Shown here piece by piece: positions 1 through 8,280 of a DNA stretch of 64,000 nt. The DNA comes from G963676655 sp963676655 (GTDB lineage: Bacteria > Verrucomicrobiota > Lentisphaeria > Victivallales > Victivallaceae): contig CAXXKX010000003.1 in assembly GCA_963676655.2 (NCBI GenBank), positions 1,984,001 to 2,048,000 on the forward strand, read 5' to 3'. Numbering within the stretch: the stretch's first letter is position 1; every line of letters begins with the position of its first letter. Below the pieces are notes generated by a model. The model did no database searches and was not told the DNA's origin. It saw nothing but the letters and a program-made list of their open reading frames with translations. Both the position numbers and the translations under genes were made by a program.

Positions 1-2
1 GG

Positions 3-395
3 CGGGCTCTGGCTACATTCAAAGACCAGTTCACACCGCAGTCATGCGAAAATATTTGCGCTTCTTCCGGCCCTTGTTACAACTTGACAGAAACCTCACA
101 CTTCCATATTGATCTCTACGGTAATTATATTCCGGGGCTTTGTACCGGATTGACGGTGCGGCTGGAGGATATTGGAAAAGACCTGGATAACGGCAAATAT
201 CCAATTCTGTCTACCTTATATGAAAAGGGAATAAGCGGACTCGTCGAGCTTGCTGCTGTAACCGGCTGGCAGCCGAAAGAGGATGGTTACGTGTCCAAGT
301 GTGATTTGTGTACTGAAATTCGTTGTTATTTGAACAGCAAAGATTTCTCTAACACTGAACTGGCCCCGGCCGAATTTTACCAGGAATATATGTGA
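3..395 (+). CDS. C-terminal part of a radical SAM/SPASM-like protein (5' end outside window)
   Basis: The reading frame is open from the first bases of the window, so only the last ~130 codons are present. There is no need to start it at the TTG near position 84. Two cysteine groups are visible: C-x3-C-x5-C near the visible start and, at the end, a C-x2-C-x3-C group in the segment KCDLCTEIRC. This spacing resembles the auxiliary iron-sulfur cluster ligands of SPASM-type radical SAM proteins. The middle contains an HFHIDLYGNYIPGLC stretch, typical of the barrel-to-SPASM junction. The radical SAM CxxxCxxC motif itself lies upstream and cannot be checked, so the family call is an inference and the substrate is unknown. 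The next gene begins 40 bases downstream on the same strand, so the two may be co-transcribed. Confidence 0.6.
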   Translation, partial: RALATFKDQFTPQSCENICASSGPCYNLTETSHFHIDLYGNYIPGLCTGLTVRLEDIGKDLDNGKYPILSTLYEKGISGLVELAAVTGWQPKEDGYVSKCDLCTEIRCYLNSKDFSNTELAPAEFYQEYM

Positions 396-435
396 TTTAA
401 TATAATCTTAGGGATGAAATGTAAAGGGAAATATC

Positions 436-1707
436 GTGAAAGCTGTTTTGGAAGTACTGGACGCGCTTAAACTTGATAGAAGTTTTGCCCCGGATATTGA
501 GATCGGATGGCATGAGTCGATGGAGACTTATCCCGCACACGGTCTTTTTTTTACGGAGCGGGAATTCTATCGTGAACATCTGGAGATGATCGGGGCTGAA
601 GATGACCTTTTGCCTCTGATGGATGACGTGGCGACTAAGGTTAATCGATCTTGTGAGTTGTCTCTTCTGGCTTGGCATGCTCATCACTATCTTTGCCGGT
701 TTGACGCCCTTCCGTCTTTTTCCAAATGGCCGGCCCTGGAAGATGTTTTTGGTGATAACTGCGGCATTTTTTACCTTATGATCGGCCTGAGTGCAATTCC
801 GGTTTTTACTCAAACATATCGCGACATGGGTATTCCGGAAGAATATGCCGTTGCCGCTGCCGGATGGTTGAAAGGAACAATCGGTATTTACAGGTCCGCG
901 CATGACGGCTATCCCGGCCACACCAAATCCCAGTTGTACTGGGTTCGCCACTATATCGACGGCAGATTGTTCCGAATCGGTCGTTTTGAATTCATGGAAC
1001 AGGGCTTCCCGGAACATTACAAAATATCGGTATACAAAAGCAGGATCAGCGGACAGGTTATCGCATTGGCGGGAGCAGGGGTGGATTGTTCTGCTGACGG
1101 TTTGGTCATGTACGCTGATCAAGCTCCCGAATCAGCCGCTTTTACCACATCATTCTTTCAGGATGAGACTTATGCTATCGGAAACCCGGTATCCCCTGAA
1201 GGTTTTATTTTAGAATGTACCATCAAATTGATTCTGTCGGAATGGGAATGTGTGCTGGCTCCGGGGGATTTTGCCCCCGGAATACATATCCCCGGCGGAG
1301 GGAAGATGTCGCTTGAAGTTTGCAGGCAGTCACTGGCGGATGCGCATGAATTCTACAAACAATATTTTCCCCAAAAAATGGTGAAAGCCTTTGTCTGCGG
1401 TTCCTGGATATTCAATCCCGACCTGGAACGCGTGCTGCCGGAATCAAATCTGGCGAAATTCATGCGGCAAATTTATCTTTTTCCAATGTTATCAACCGGG
1501 AAGGATGGGCTGTTCTTCATTTTTGGCAAAGATTATGGGGACATTTCGCAATATCCGAGAGATAATTCAGTTAGACGTGCGATGTTAAGCATTTTTGATG
1601 AAGGAAAGCGTTTGAGAGTGGGTGGAATGTTCTATCTGCCGGAGCATCTCAATCAATTCGGTACCGAATATTACCGTCGGAACTGGCCCCTGCCAACTTC
1701 ATTATAA
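436..1707 (+). CDS. DUF5596 / acyltransferase-domain-like protein
   Basis: Soluble 423-residue protein without signal peptide. Its sequence style (N-terminal helical part with WHE, FTEREFYREHL and LAWHAHHYL stretches; C-terminal half with IHIPGGGKMSLE and FVCGSWIFNPDLE) matches the two-part family annotated as N-acyltransferase N-terminal domain plus GNAT-like C-terminal domain (DUF5596). This family is common in gut and PVC bacteria and its biochemistry is poorly known. The start is the GTG at 436, preceded by AAAGGGA at a normal distance. It lies 40 bases after the radical SAM-like gene and may share its transcript. No acceptor or donor can be named from sequence alone. Confidence 0.6.
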   Translation: MKAVLEVLDALKLDRSFAPDIEIGWHESMETYPAHGLFFTEREFYREHLEMIGAEDDLLPLMDDVATKVNRSCELSLLAWHAHHYLCRFDALPSFSKWPALEDVFGDNCGIFYLMIGLSAIPVFTQTYRDMGIPEEYAVAAAGWLKGTIGIYRSAHDGYPGHTKSQLYWVRHYIDGRLFRIGRFEFMEQGFPEHYKISVYKSRISGQVIALAGAGVDCSADGLVMYADQAPESAAFTTSFFQDETYAIGNPVSPEGFILECTIKLILSEWECVLAPGDFAPGIHIPGGGKMSLEVCRQSLADAHEFYKQYFPQKMVKAFVCGSWIFNPDLERVLPESNLAKFMRQIYLFPMLSTGKDGLFFIFGKDYGDISQYPRDNSVRRAMLSIFDEGKRLRVGGMFYLPEHLNQFGTEYYRRNWPLPTSL

Positions 1708-1769
1708 TTATTGCAAGTAAATTATTTACAACCATTTAAAAATTAATTAAAATCAAACGATATGATTAT

Positions 1770-1798
1770 TTGAAAAATTTGATTTTGGGTTATATATT
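1770..1798 (+). promoter_or_regulatory. Sigma70-type promoter of the first RAYT transposase
   Basis: TTGAAA (1770-1775), a 17-base spacer, then TATATT (1793-1798). It lies 31 bases upstream of the ATG at 1830. The segment from TATATTATC to the GGAGG ribosome binding site is recognisably conserved upstream of the second copy near 17518. Confidence 0.6.
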
Positions 1799-1829
1799 AT
1801 CTTAAATCAACTGAATAGGAGGAATCAAA

Positions 1830-2807
1830 ATGAATTTTAGAATGAAAGTGAAAGATGAAGGGTGCTATTATCATCTTTATAATCGCATCGCTTGTTGCAA
1901 AGGAGAACACCCTTTTTCTGATTCAGATAAGGAATACGGTTTCAAACTGCTCCAGAATATTTGTAACTATTTCTTGATAGAGGTTATTTCCGCGGCCTGG
2001 ATGGGGAATCATTTTCACCTGGTAGCCTATGCTCCCGGACCCGATGAACTGCCGCCGCTTGAGGTTATTGTCAAGCGGCATAATAATTATTACAAATCAA
2101 TGCAAAAGAGTGGTAAATTCAACCCAAGGAACCCGGTTATTAGCCTTAATAACAAAGAACAATGTCGGAAAATGGCCCTTAAAATGATCGATATAAGCCA
2201 GTTTATGTCTGCATATCAAAGACAATTTTCCTGCGTCTACAATGAAACCCGTAATCGAACTGGACAGCTTTGGGGAGGACGCTTTAAAAATACTATTCTT
2301 GAGAAAATTAATGCTTTGGCTGCTTGCGTTGTCTATGTGGAATTAAATTCAGTTCGGGCTGGTTTGAAAAATGATCCTGCGGATTATAATTTTACTACTT
2401 GGGGGCGTTATTGCCGAAGTGGTAGACATATGTTTTATAATAATTTCGTTAAGCACATGAAACCAAATATTACAACCGGCGATTCTTCGAAATGGACTGA
2501 TGCTGAATTGTTTGCATTCTTCCGTGGTGAACTGGCGCGTATTATCACCGCGGAGGCAGGCGCGTCTAGTGAAGAAATATATGCCGCACGCGATAAAGCC
2601 AAGCAAAAAGAATCTATGCATGTGAGATTTTTGCAACGAACCCGGCATTTTACCGATGGGGTGATTCTGGGATCGAAAATGTTCATCCGTCAGACCGGTT
2701 GCAGGTTTATGGAGCCGGAAAGATCTTTGAACAAACAATTATCTCGAGGATTCAGCCCCCACGGAACTGTTTTGTATTGTTTTCGGAAACTCACAAACAC
2801 TGAGTAA
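1830..2807 (+). CDS. REP-associated tyrosine transposase (RAYT, Y1/IS200-like HUH nuclease), copy 1
   Basis: 325 residues. The HUH pair is in GNHFHL (His61, His63). The candidate catalytic tyrosine is Tyr136 in the segment ending CVYNETRNRTGQLWGGRF, the usual RAYT signature. These enzymes nick and rejoin single-stranded DNA at REP-type hairpins. The start is fixed by a strong GGAGG. The protein is nearly the same as the one encoded at 17554-18522, but the DNA differs at very many third codon positions and this copy is AT-richer. The two copies are therefore old and have stayed under protein-level selection. No GTCC/GGAC-type repeats like those around copy 2 were seen beside this copy. It may be a domesticated stand-alone gene rather than a mobile unit. 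Confidence 0.88.
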   Translation: MNFRMKVKDEGCYYHLYNRIACCKGEHPFSDSDKEYGFKLLQNICNYFLIEVISAAWMGNHFHLVAYAPGPDELPPLEVIVKRHNNYYKSMQKSGKFNPRNPVISLNNKEQCRKMALKMIDISQFMSAYQRQFSCVYNETRNRTGQLWGGRFKNTILEKINALAACVVYVELNSVRAGLKNDPADYNFTTWGRYCRSGRHMFYNNFVKHMKPNITTGDSSKWTDAELFAFFRGELARIITAEAGASSEEIYAARDKAKQKESMHVRFLQRTRHFTDGVILGSKMFIRQTGCRFMEPERSLNKQLSRGFSPHGTVLYCFRKLTNTE

Positions 2808-2834
2808 TATATTTTTTGTTATAAACATAAATGT

Positions 2835-2863
2835 CTTTTTGCCTTCTATCAAAACGGCAAAAG
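2835..2863 (+). terminator. Possible terminator hairpin after RAYT copy 1
   Basis: CTTTTTGCC (2835-2843) can pair with GGCAAAAG (2856-2863) around a 12-base loop. It lies 28 bases after the stop codon. No clean T-run follows, so it may be a weak terminator or simply a stabilising hairpin. Confidence 0.4.
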
Positions 2864-2889
2864 AATTTATAAACTTTGATTTTAGCAAC

Positions 2890-2917
2890 TTGCATATTTC
2901 ATGATAGATTATATATT
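2890..2917 (+). promoter_or_regulatory. Promoter of the ceramidase-like gene
   Basis: TTGCAT (2890-2895), a 16-base spacer, TATATT (2912-2917). The candidate lies 41 bases upstream of the chosen ATG at 2959. Confidence 0.45.
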
Positions 2918-2958
2918 AATAGAAGTTTTCTATAAACTTTAAAATGAGAGAGTCAATT

Positions 2959-4305
2959 ATGTCTTGCAATAAACTTGAAGCCGGTTTTGGTCGCCGTTGT
3001 ATCAACCCTGAAGTCCCGGTATCTCTGGCCGGTTATTTTAATAAACGCTTATGGACAGGAGTTCTGGACGATATCTTTGTCCAGGTTTTGGTGTTGCGTC
3101 AGGAGGGGGCGTTGTCAGCAATAGTTCATTTTGACCTGGTTTCGGTTCCTACCGCAATTGCTGAAGCAATTGCTGAACGTTGCAGCAAGTTTTCAGGCTT
3201 GAACCGTCAGAATATGCTGATGTGTGCCACCCATACTCATACCGCGCCGGAAGTGCGTTGCGGAAAACCCGGCAGTAACGAGGAATACGTTAACTTTGTC
3301 CTGGACAAAACCGAAGAGGCGGTCAAAGAGGCATTAGCTAATTTTGAAGCCGTGGATGTCTATGGCGGTGAGGCATTTGATGACCGTTACGCGTTCAACC
3401 GGCGTTTCTGGATGAAAGACGGTTCGGTTGTTACCAATCCCGGAAAAATGAATCCTGAAATTGACCGGCCGGAAGGCCCGATCGATCCGTCCATTCCAAT
3501 GCTTGGATTGAAGGTTGACGGTAAGTTGAAATATCTGATCGTCAACATATCGAACCATTCAGACACTACTGCCGGCACTGAAGTTTCCGCCGACTGGCCG
3601 GGATTTACACGACGTAAAATGGAGCAGTTTTTAGGTATAGATACGGCCTGTTTTACGCTGATCGCTCCGGCTGGAAACATTAATCATTTTGATGTAAAAT
3701 GGAACAATTCGCAATATGGTCCTGACGAAGCCAAACGTATTGGTGAAGGCTATGCTGAAAGCATCATGGGGGGAATTCCTTCCCTGCGCAAAGTTTGCTT
3801 CGATAAGTTGCAGGTAAAAAATGTGGCGGTTAATTCCGGTCCGTCGCAAATTTCCGATAAAGATTTGGAAGAGGCAAAGGCAATTATCGAAAAATATCCG
3901 GAACTTGATGCCCGCAGTTCCGATATCTCCCTGACTTCGGAAGACCTGGCTAAAAAGGCTCCGATAGTTTTAAAATATTTTGCCGAAATGCTGTTGGAAA
4001 CCGCCAAAGACCAAATGGAACGGGAATTTAACCTGGTCGGAATATTCCTGGGCCAGGTTGCAATAGTTTCTCTCCCATGTGAACCCTTTGTCGAAGTTGG
4101 TTTGAAGATTCGTGAAAATATTCTTTACGGTAAAACCGTTTTGATTGCTTCTCACTCCGGCAGCGGGGCCAAACATCTGTTCGGCGGTTATATTCCGAAT
4201 GCTTTCAATTATGGCCGCGGCGGTTATGAAACAACACCCCGAAGTAACCCTTTTGCGCCTGATACCGCAGATAAGTTGATCGAGGGAATTGCGAAACTTG
4301 CATAA
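2959..4305 (+). CDS. Neutral/alkaline ceramidase N-terminal-domain-like protein
   Basis: About 448 residues. The order of segments follows the neutral/alkaline non-lysosomal ceramidase N-terminal domain (PF04734-like): a start with GFGRRCINPEVPVSLAGY, then VHFDLVSVP, a metal-site-like THTHTAPE, NISNHSDTT, and later LPCEPFVEVG with SHSGSGAKH near the end. Family members are zinc amidases, but in PVC bacteria many are uncharacterised and ceramide need not be the substrate. An in-frame ATG at 2944 has no ribosome binding site. The ATG at 2959 is preceded by GAGAG at the right distance and is chosen. No clear signal peptide. Monocistronic, followed by a strong hairpin pair shared with the convergent lpd gene. 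Confidence 0.7.
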   Translation: MSCNKLEAGFGRRCINPEVPVSLAGYFNKRLWTGVLDDIFVQVLVLRQEGALSAIVHFDLVSVPTAIAEAIAERCSKFSGLNRQNMLMCATHTHTAPEVRCGKPGSNEEYVNFVLDKTEEAVKEALANFEAVDVYGGEAFDDRYAFNRRFWMKDGSVVTNPGKMNPEIDRPEGPIDPSIPMLGLKVDGKLKYLIVNISNHSDTTAGTEVSADWPGFTRRKMEQFLGIDTACFTLIAPAGNINHFDVKWNNSQYGPDEAKRIGEGYAESIMGGIPSLRKVCFDKLQVKNVAVNSGPSQISDKDLEEAKAIIEKYPELDARSSDISLTSEDLAKKAPIVLKYFAEMLLETAKDQMEREFNLVGIFLGQVAIVSLPCEPFVEVGLKIRENILYGKTVLIASHSGSGAKHLFGGYIPNAFNYGRGGYETTPRSNPFAPDTADKLIEGIAKLA

Positions 4306-4310
4306 AAAAA

Positions 4311-4329
4311 GCCCCTGTTAAACAGAGGC
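4311..4329 (+). terminator. Short hairpin after the ceramidase-like gene
   Basis: GCCCCTGTT and AACAGAGGC form a stem with one mismatch and a very short loop, directly after an A-run following the stop codon. It probably acts with the stronger hairpin just downstream. Confidence 0.4.
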
Positions 4330-4340
4330 AGATAATTTAA

Positions 4341-4372
4341 AAACCCGGGAATTGAAAGAAGTTCCCGGGTTT
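4341..4372. terminator. Bidirectional intrinsic terminator between convergent genes
   Basis: AAACCCGGGAA (4341-4351) pairs perfectly with TTCCCGGGTTT (4362-4372). A-rich and T-rich flanks on either side make it work in both directions. It separates the ceramidase-like gene (+) from lpd (-). Confidence 0.85.
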
Positions 4373-4389
4373 TCTATGTACGAAACTTT

Positions 4390-5796
4390 TTATTTGCGCT
4401 TGCGCCGGGTCGGCACGTGAGCGCTTTCGCCATGAACGGCATGGGCCGCTTCCATCATGGCTTCACCAAGAGTCGGGTGGGCGTGTATGGCGTTGCCAAG
4501 CTCTTTGGCGGTAATTTCCAGGCTCATGGCCGGAACCGCTTCCGCGATCAGATCGGTCGCGTGCGGTCCGACAATATGGACGCCGAGAACCTGATCGGTT
4601 TTCGCGTCAGCAATGATTTTGCAGAAGCCGTCGGTATCATTTATTGCCATGGCTTTACCGAGGGCGGCAAACGGGAATTTACCGATATTGACTTCGATTC
4701 CCTGTTCTTTGCACTGTTCCTGGGTTAATCCGACACAACCGATTTCCGGAGAGGTGAAAATACAGCCTGGAACCAGATCGTAACTGAAATCTTCGCGGTT
4801 GCCGCAGATATTTTCCACCGCGGTGATGCCCATTGCGCTGGCAAGGTGGGCCAACCAGATGCGTCCGGCAATATCGCCGATAGCATAGATGTTTGCAACA
4901 TTGGTCCGGCATTTTGAATTGACCGGAATCCAGCCGCGTTCGTTGGTTTTTACTCCGGCGGCTTGCAGATTAAGTTCGTCTTTGACCGCTTTGCGGCCGA
5001 TTGAAACCAGCAGATATTCAGCTTTCAGAGTTTTGCCGTCAGCTACGCCGCTGACGCCGCGGGCGGTGGCTTTGATATCCTGCAGCGGATTACCGGTCAG
5101 GATTTCGATTCCGGCTTCCTCCATCTTACGGGTCATGACACGCGAGACTTCTTTGTCAAGTGTCGGCAGAATTGATGGAAGCATTTCAACAATCGTAACC
5201 TTTGTGCCGAGTTCAGCAAAAAGACAGGCAAATTCACAACCGATGACCCCGCCGCCGAGAATCAGCAGGCTTTTTGGAATCTTTTCAATCGCGAGCAGGC
5301 CGGTCGATGTCAGGATACGCTTTGATTCCGGAATAAAACCGGGTACCAGCGCTTCTGAACCGGAAGCGATAATTGTATTTTCAGCCGTGATAACGGTTCC
5401 GTCGTCATTGCCGCCGGTTACCGCGACCGTTTTACGGTCTATAAACGATCCGGTTCCGTTGAAGACGGTTACTCCGGCCGCCTTGAGCAGTGAACCGATG
5501 CCGCCGCGCAGCTTGCCGATGATATCGTCTTTACGATTCTGCATTGCGCTCCAGTCCGGAGTGATCTCGCCGGTAATGTTAATGCCGAAGTCAGCGGCAT
5601 GTCTGGCGGTATGCAGAGTTTCAGTAGCCGCCAGCAGGGTCTTTGTGGGAATGCAGCCTACGTTCAGGCAGGTTCCGCCGAATTGATCTCTTTCAATCAG
5701 GGCAGTGTTCAGGCCGCGCTGACCCGCTCTGATTGCGGCAACATAACCGCCGGGGCCCGCGCCGATAACGCAGAGGTCGAAATTTTCTTTTTTCAT
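4390..5796 (-). CDS. lpdA: Dihydrolipoyl dehydrogenase
   Basis: FAD-dependent disulfide oxidoreductase that reoxidises dihydrolipoamide with NAD+. FAD site GAGPGG (residues 12-17), redox-active disulfide in GGTCLNVGC (Cys43 and Cys48), NAD site GGGVIGCEFA, second FAD motif YAIGDIAG, and C-terminal interface helix with HAHPTLGEAMMEA holding the catalytic His-Glu pair. Length (468 residues) is normal. The ATG at 5796 is preceded by AAGGA; the longer frame upstream starting with MQYGC has no support. No E1/E2 or glycine-cleavage genes stand next to it, so its complex partner is not identifiable here. Confidence 0.95.
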   Translation of the reverse strand: MKKENFDLCVIGAGPGGYVAAIRAGQRGLNTALIERDQFGGTCLNVGCIPTKTLLAATETLHTARHAADFGINITGEITPDWSAMQNRKDDIIGKLRGGIGSLLKAAGVTVFNGTGSFIDRKTVAVTGGNDDGTVITAENTIIASGSEALVPGFIPESKRILTSTGLLAIEKIPKSLLILGGGVIGCEFACLFAELGTKVTIVEMLPSILPTLDKEVSRVMTRKMEEAGIEILTGNPLQDIKATARGVSGVADGKTLKAEYLLVSIGRKAVKDELNLQAAGVKTNERGWIPVNSKCRTNVANIYAIGDIAGRIWLAHLASAMGITAVENICGNREDFSYDLVPGCIFTSPEIGCVGLTQEQCKEQGIEVNIGKFPFAALGKAMAINDTDGFCKIIADAKTDQVLGVHIVGPHATDLIAEAVPAMSLEITAKELGNAIHAHPTLGEAMMEAAHAVHGESAHVPTRRKRK

Positions 5797-5829
5797 GATA
5801 ATCCTTGCTTGTTTAATAACAATGATAAA

Positions 5830-5848
5830 TGTGCAGCCATATTGCACA
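5830..5848 (-). promoter_or_regulatory. Inverted repeat upstream of lpdA, possible operator
   Basis: TGTGCA (5830-5835) and TGCACA (5843-5848) form a 6-base inverted repeat with a 7-base spacer. On the minus strand a TTGACA ends just upstream of it. No well-spaced -10 box was found, so the promoter assignment is weak. The repeat may bind a dimeric regulator. Confidence 0.3.
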
Positions 5849-6011
5849 TGTCAATTACTTTCGCCGCAAATCAGCAATGCCTATTGCGGCATGAAAAATT
5901 TCGAACCCTGACTTAATGTATCACAAAACCCGATTTTTGCAATTAATATTTTGAAATATCATAGGCATATCCTAGCGCAAAACTGCGCATGAAGTCAGAC
6001 TTATACCCATT

Positions 6012-6038
6012 AAGACCTATAGGACTTATAAGACCTAT
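6012..6038. repeat. Three tandem 9-base units (AAGACCTAT / AGGACTTAT / AAGACCTAT)
   Basis: Units at 6012-6020, 6021-6029 and 6030-6038. The complementary unit is the same family as the TCYTATAGG triplet at 34778-34804. It lies in the spacer between divergent lpdA and the lactonase gene. Confidence 0.7.
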
Positions 6039-6135
6039 TAGAATTCATGAAGTGAAACTATTTTTTTTAGATAATAATTGATGTAAAAATTATTTCGATT
6101 TGCAATCTTGGGAATGACAATGCATATTTGTTAAT

Positions 6136-7245
6136 ATGAAAAAACTAATCACAATCGGAATCATATTAATTCAGGTGACGCTCATGGCACAGGAGATTGA
6201 TGTTTATTTCGGAACTTATACCCGGAAAAGCAAATCGTCAGGAATTTATTATGCCGTGTTTGATTTAAAGACCGGAAAGTTTTCCGGCTTGAAATTGGCG
6301 GCCAAATGCTCAAATCCCAGTTTTATCGTTATTCATCCCAATGGCAAGTTTCTTTATTCCGTGGCCGAAAACAAGGAAGGCAAAGTCAAGGCGTTTGCGA
6401 TTGACGCGAAAACTAAAAAGCTGAAACTTATAAATGAACAGTCGGCCGAAGGTCGCGGGCCATGTCACCTTTCACTGGACAAAGATGGGAAAAATCTGCT
6501 TGTCGCAAACTACAGCAGCGGCAGCTGCGCGGTTTTTCCAATCAACCCGGATGGCAGCTTGAAATCGGCTTCGAGCGTAAAACAACATGCCGGTTCCAGC
6601 GTTACCCGCCGTCAGAAAGGGCCGCATGCTCACTGCATCGATCCGTCTCCGGATAATCGTTTTGTTTTCGTTGTCGACCTTGGTCTTGACAAAGTTATGG
6701 CTTACAAATTTGACCCGGTTAAAGGGAAACTTACATCAAACAAGCCCGCTTTCGCGAAGATTCGTCCCGGGGCCGGGCCGCGTCATCTGGCGTTTCATCC
6801 CGATGGTAAATTCGCCTATGTTATCAATGAGCTGGATAACACGGTCACAGTATTTAAGTATGATTCTTCATCCGGGGCCTTGTCCGAGATACAGCATATA
6901 ACCACGCTTCCGGAGGATTTCAAAGGAATCAGCTATTGTGCGGAAGTGAAAATCTCCGCCGACGGCAAGTTTCTTTATGGTTCAAATCGTGGTTTTGACT
7001 CCATCGTTATTTTCAAAATCAATGATGATGGGAAATTGACATTGCTGGGCTTCCAGACCAAAGGGATAGACAACCCCCGGCATTTTACTTTTACTCCGGA
7101 CGGACACTGGTGTCTGGTCGGGAATCAGGATACTGACAATGTGGTAGTATTCAACGTCAATAAAAAGACTGGATTATTGGAACCAACCGGACAGCAAATC
7201 ACAATAGGTAAACCCATTTGCGTTCAACTTAAAATAGTTGAATGA
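6136..7245 (+). CDS. Exported lactonase, 7-bladed beta-propeller family (6-phosphogluconolactonase-like)
   Basis: 369 residues with an N-terminal signal peptide (MKKLITIGIILIQVTLMAQ, cleavage near Ala-Gln). Repeated propeller blades with the usual motifs: VYFGTYT at the start, GPCHLSLDKDGKNLLVANYSSGS, HAHCIDPSPDNRFVFVVDLG, GAGPRHLAFHPDGKFAYVINEL, GSNRGFDSIVIF, NPRHFTFTPDGHW, and VGNQDTDNV. The family (PF10282) includes the cytoplasmic E. coli lactonase YbhE, but an exported member is more likely to act on sugar lactones in the periplasm or to be a carboxy-cis,cis-muconate-type lactonase relative. No clear ribosome binding site precedes the ATG. The stop codon TGA is the first three bases of a TGACGGAT repeat. 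Confidence 0.85.
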   Translation: MKKLITIGIILIQVTLMAQEIDVYFGTYTRKSKSSGIYYAVFDLKTGKFSGLKLAAKCSNPSFIVIHPNGKFLYSVAENKEGKVKAFAIDAKTKKLKLINEQSAEGRGPCHLSLDKDGKNLLVANYSSGSCAVFPINPDGSLKSASSVKQHAGSSVTRRQKGPHAHCIDPSPDNRFVFVVDLGLDKVMAYKFDPVKGKLTSNKPAFAKIRPGAGPRHLAFHPDGKFAYVINELDNTVTVFKYDSSSGALSEIQHITTLPEDFKGISYCAEVKISADGKFLYGSNRGFDSIVIFKINDDGKLTLLGFQTKGIDNPRHFTFTPDGHWCLVGNQDTDNVVVFNVNKKTGLLEPTGQQITIGKPICVQLKIVE

Positions 7246-7293
7246 CGGATGTTCTTAAGTTCAAAATAATTAATTGACGGATAAATGACGGAT
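7243..7293 (+). repeat. TGACGGAT repeats spanning the lactonase stop and AraC start
   Basis: TGACGGAT occurs at 7243-7250 (containing the lactonase stop), 7275-7282 and 7286-7293 (touching the next start codon). The last two are 11 bases apart. The same arrangement is found at 57903-57933. Confidence 0.6.
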
Positions 7294-8155
7294 GAGTAAC
7301 TGGGCCACCGCCAAAGCAATGTGTACGCGCAGTCCGCGTAACGCGAGGTATAATCTCAAGAAACAGTTTTTTGTCGGGTTTCAGTCCCATGAAACATATG
7401 TGCACCGGGTCAAAAAATCTTCACTGCTGCTTCGGTATACCCTGACTCTTGTAATAGAAGGCGGCGGCACTTACAGTGATGAAAGCGACTGTGCAACGAA
7501 ACTTTACCCCGGTTTGGTTCTGCTGCGTCCGCCGAATATTCTTTATGACATCAGGCGGGATCTTGTCAAAGGTAAATCCCGCGAATTTGTCCTGAACCTG
7601 CCTGAGACAATCTACCGGGCGCTGTTGGACATGGAAATTGTTCCGGTCAAAACAGTGGCCGCCAAACTGGTCCTGAGCGACGCGTTATATGAGCGGACCA
7701 GCAACCTGATTGAGTCACTGGCCTCTGTAAATGATTATAATTTCGCGCCCTGGATGATTGATGTAATACGGTATCTTGACCACATAAACGACCTGATCAA
7801 AGGCAGCGAAGACGATGCGAACAAGCGTTTACTGCGTAAAGCCTGCAAAGAGCTGGAAAGTAATCCGGAGGAGATTATTTCAATCAGGGATATTGCTTCA
7901 AACCTGGGGATCAGCGCCAGAACACTACGGAATATTTTCCACTCCAATCTTGGCGTGAGCCCGAAAGACTACCGGCTCCACTATATCTTTGAATATGCCG
8001 CCCGGATGCTGGTATATACCCAGGCTTCGATCAAGGAGATAGCCTATCGAACCGGCTATGCTAATGCTCAGGGATTCTGTCGGCAGTTCCGCCGGATTAT
8101 GGGCAGTTCCCCTGGCGAATACCGGAAAAAGCATAGCGATTCGGCAAAATCCTGA
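7292..8155 (+). CDS. AraC-family transcriptional regulator
   Basis: N-terminal ~170 residues form the effector-sensing part (LTLVIEGGGTYSDES and LYPGLVLLRPP are typical of a cupin fold). The C-terminal ~100 residues hold the two helix-turn-helix units: ISIRDIASNLGISARTLRNIF and IKEIAYRTGYANAQGFCRQFRR, ending in the family hallmark SSPGEYRKK. The start is uncertain because the ATG at 7292 has only a weak ribosome binding site inside a repeat, and Met codons follow at residue 10. It is the first gene upstream of the pseudopilin-lyase locus in the same direction, which makes it the likely activator of the uronate-polymer genes from 8.2 to 17.3 kb. Confidence 0.9.
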   Translation: MSNWATAKAMCTRSPRNARYNLKKQFFVGFQSHETYVHRVKKSSLLLRYTLTLVIEGGGTYSDESDCATKLYPGLVLLRPPNILYDIRRDLVKGKSREFVLNLPETIYRALLDMEIVPVKTVAAKLVLSDALYERTSNLIESLASVNDYNFAPWMIDVIRYLDHINDLIKGSEDDANKRLLRKACKELESNPEEIISIRDIASNLGISARTLRNIFHSNLGVSPKDYRLHYIFEYAARMLVYTQASIKEIAYRTGYANAQGFCRQFRRIMGSSPGEYRKKHSDSAKS

Positions 8156-8165
8156 TTTTGCCGAA
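8140..8165 (+). terminator. Perfect 12-bp hairpin overlapping the AraC stop codon
   Basis: TTCGGCAAAATC (8140-8151), loop CT, GATTTTGCCGAA (8154-8165). The stop codon lies in the loop and descending arm. No T-run follows, so simple intrinsic termination is doubtful. It could be a processing or attenuation hairpin or a DNA operator. Confidence 0.5.
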
Positions 8166-8213
8166 AATGGTTATAATATTTCCGATTCGGATTGCTTTTG
8201 AGCCGAATTTATC

Positions 8214-8242
8214 TTGTTAGAAGTGATTATTGATTGTAAAAT
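8214..8242 (+). promoter_or_regulatory. Promoter of the first pseudopilin gene
   Basis: TTGTTA (8214-8219), 17-base spacer, TAAAAT (8237-8242), 38 bases before the ATG at 8281. Confidence 0.5.
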
Positions 8243-8280
8243 TATTTTTAGAATCTCAATAATCAAATATGGAGTCAGTC

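Noticed and set aside
397..1122. 241-codon minus-strand open frame under the DUF5596 gene
   Set aside because: Antisense shadow of a better supported gene; no ribosome binding site, no recognisable motif.
4889..5686. 265-codon plus-strand frame opposite lpdA
   Set aside because: lpdA motifs are complete on the minus strand; the plus frame is low-complexity Ser/Arg-rich and typical of antisense frames in GC-richer genes.
7256..7271. 16-base sequence TAAGTTCAAAATAATT shared with 59256-59271
   Set aside because: AT-rich and short; a chance match is expected at about this level in 64 kb.
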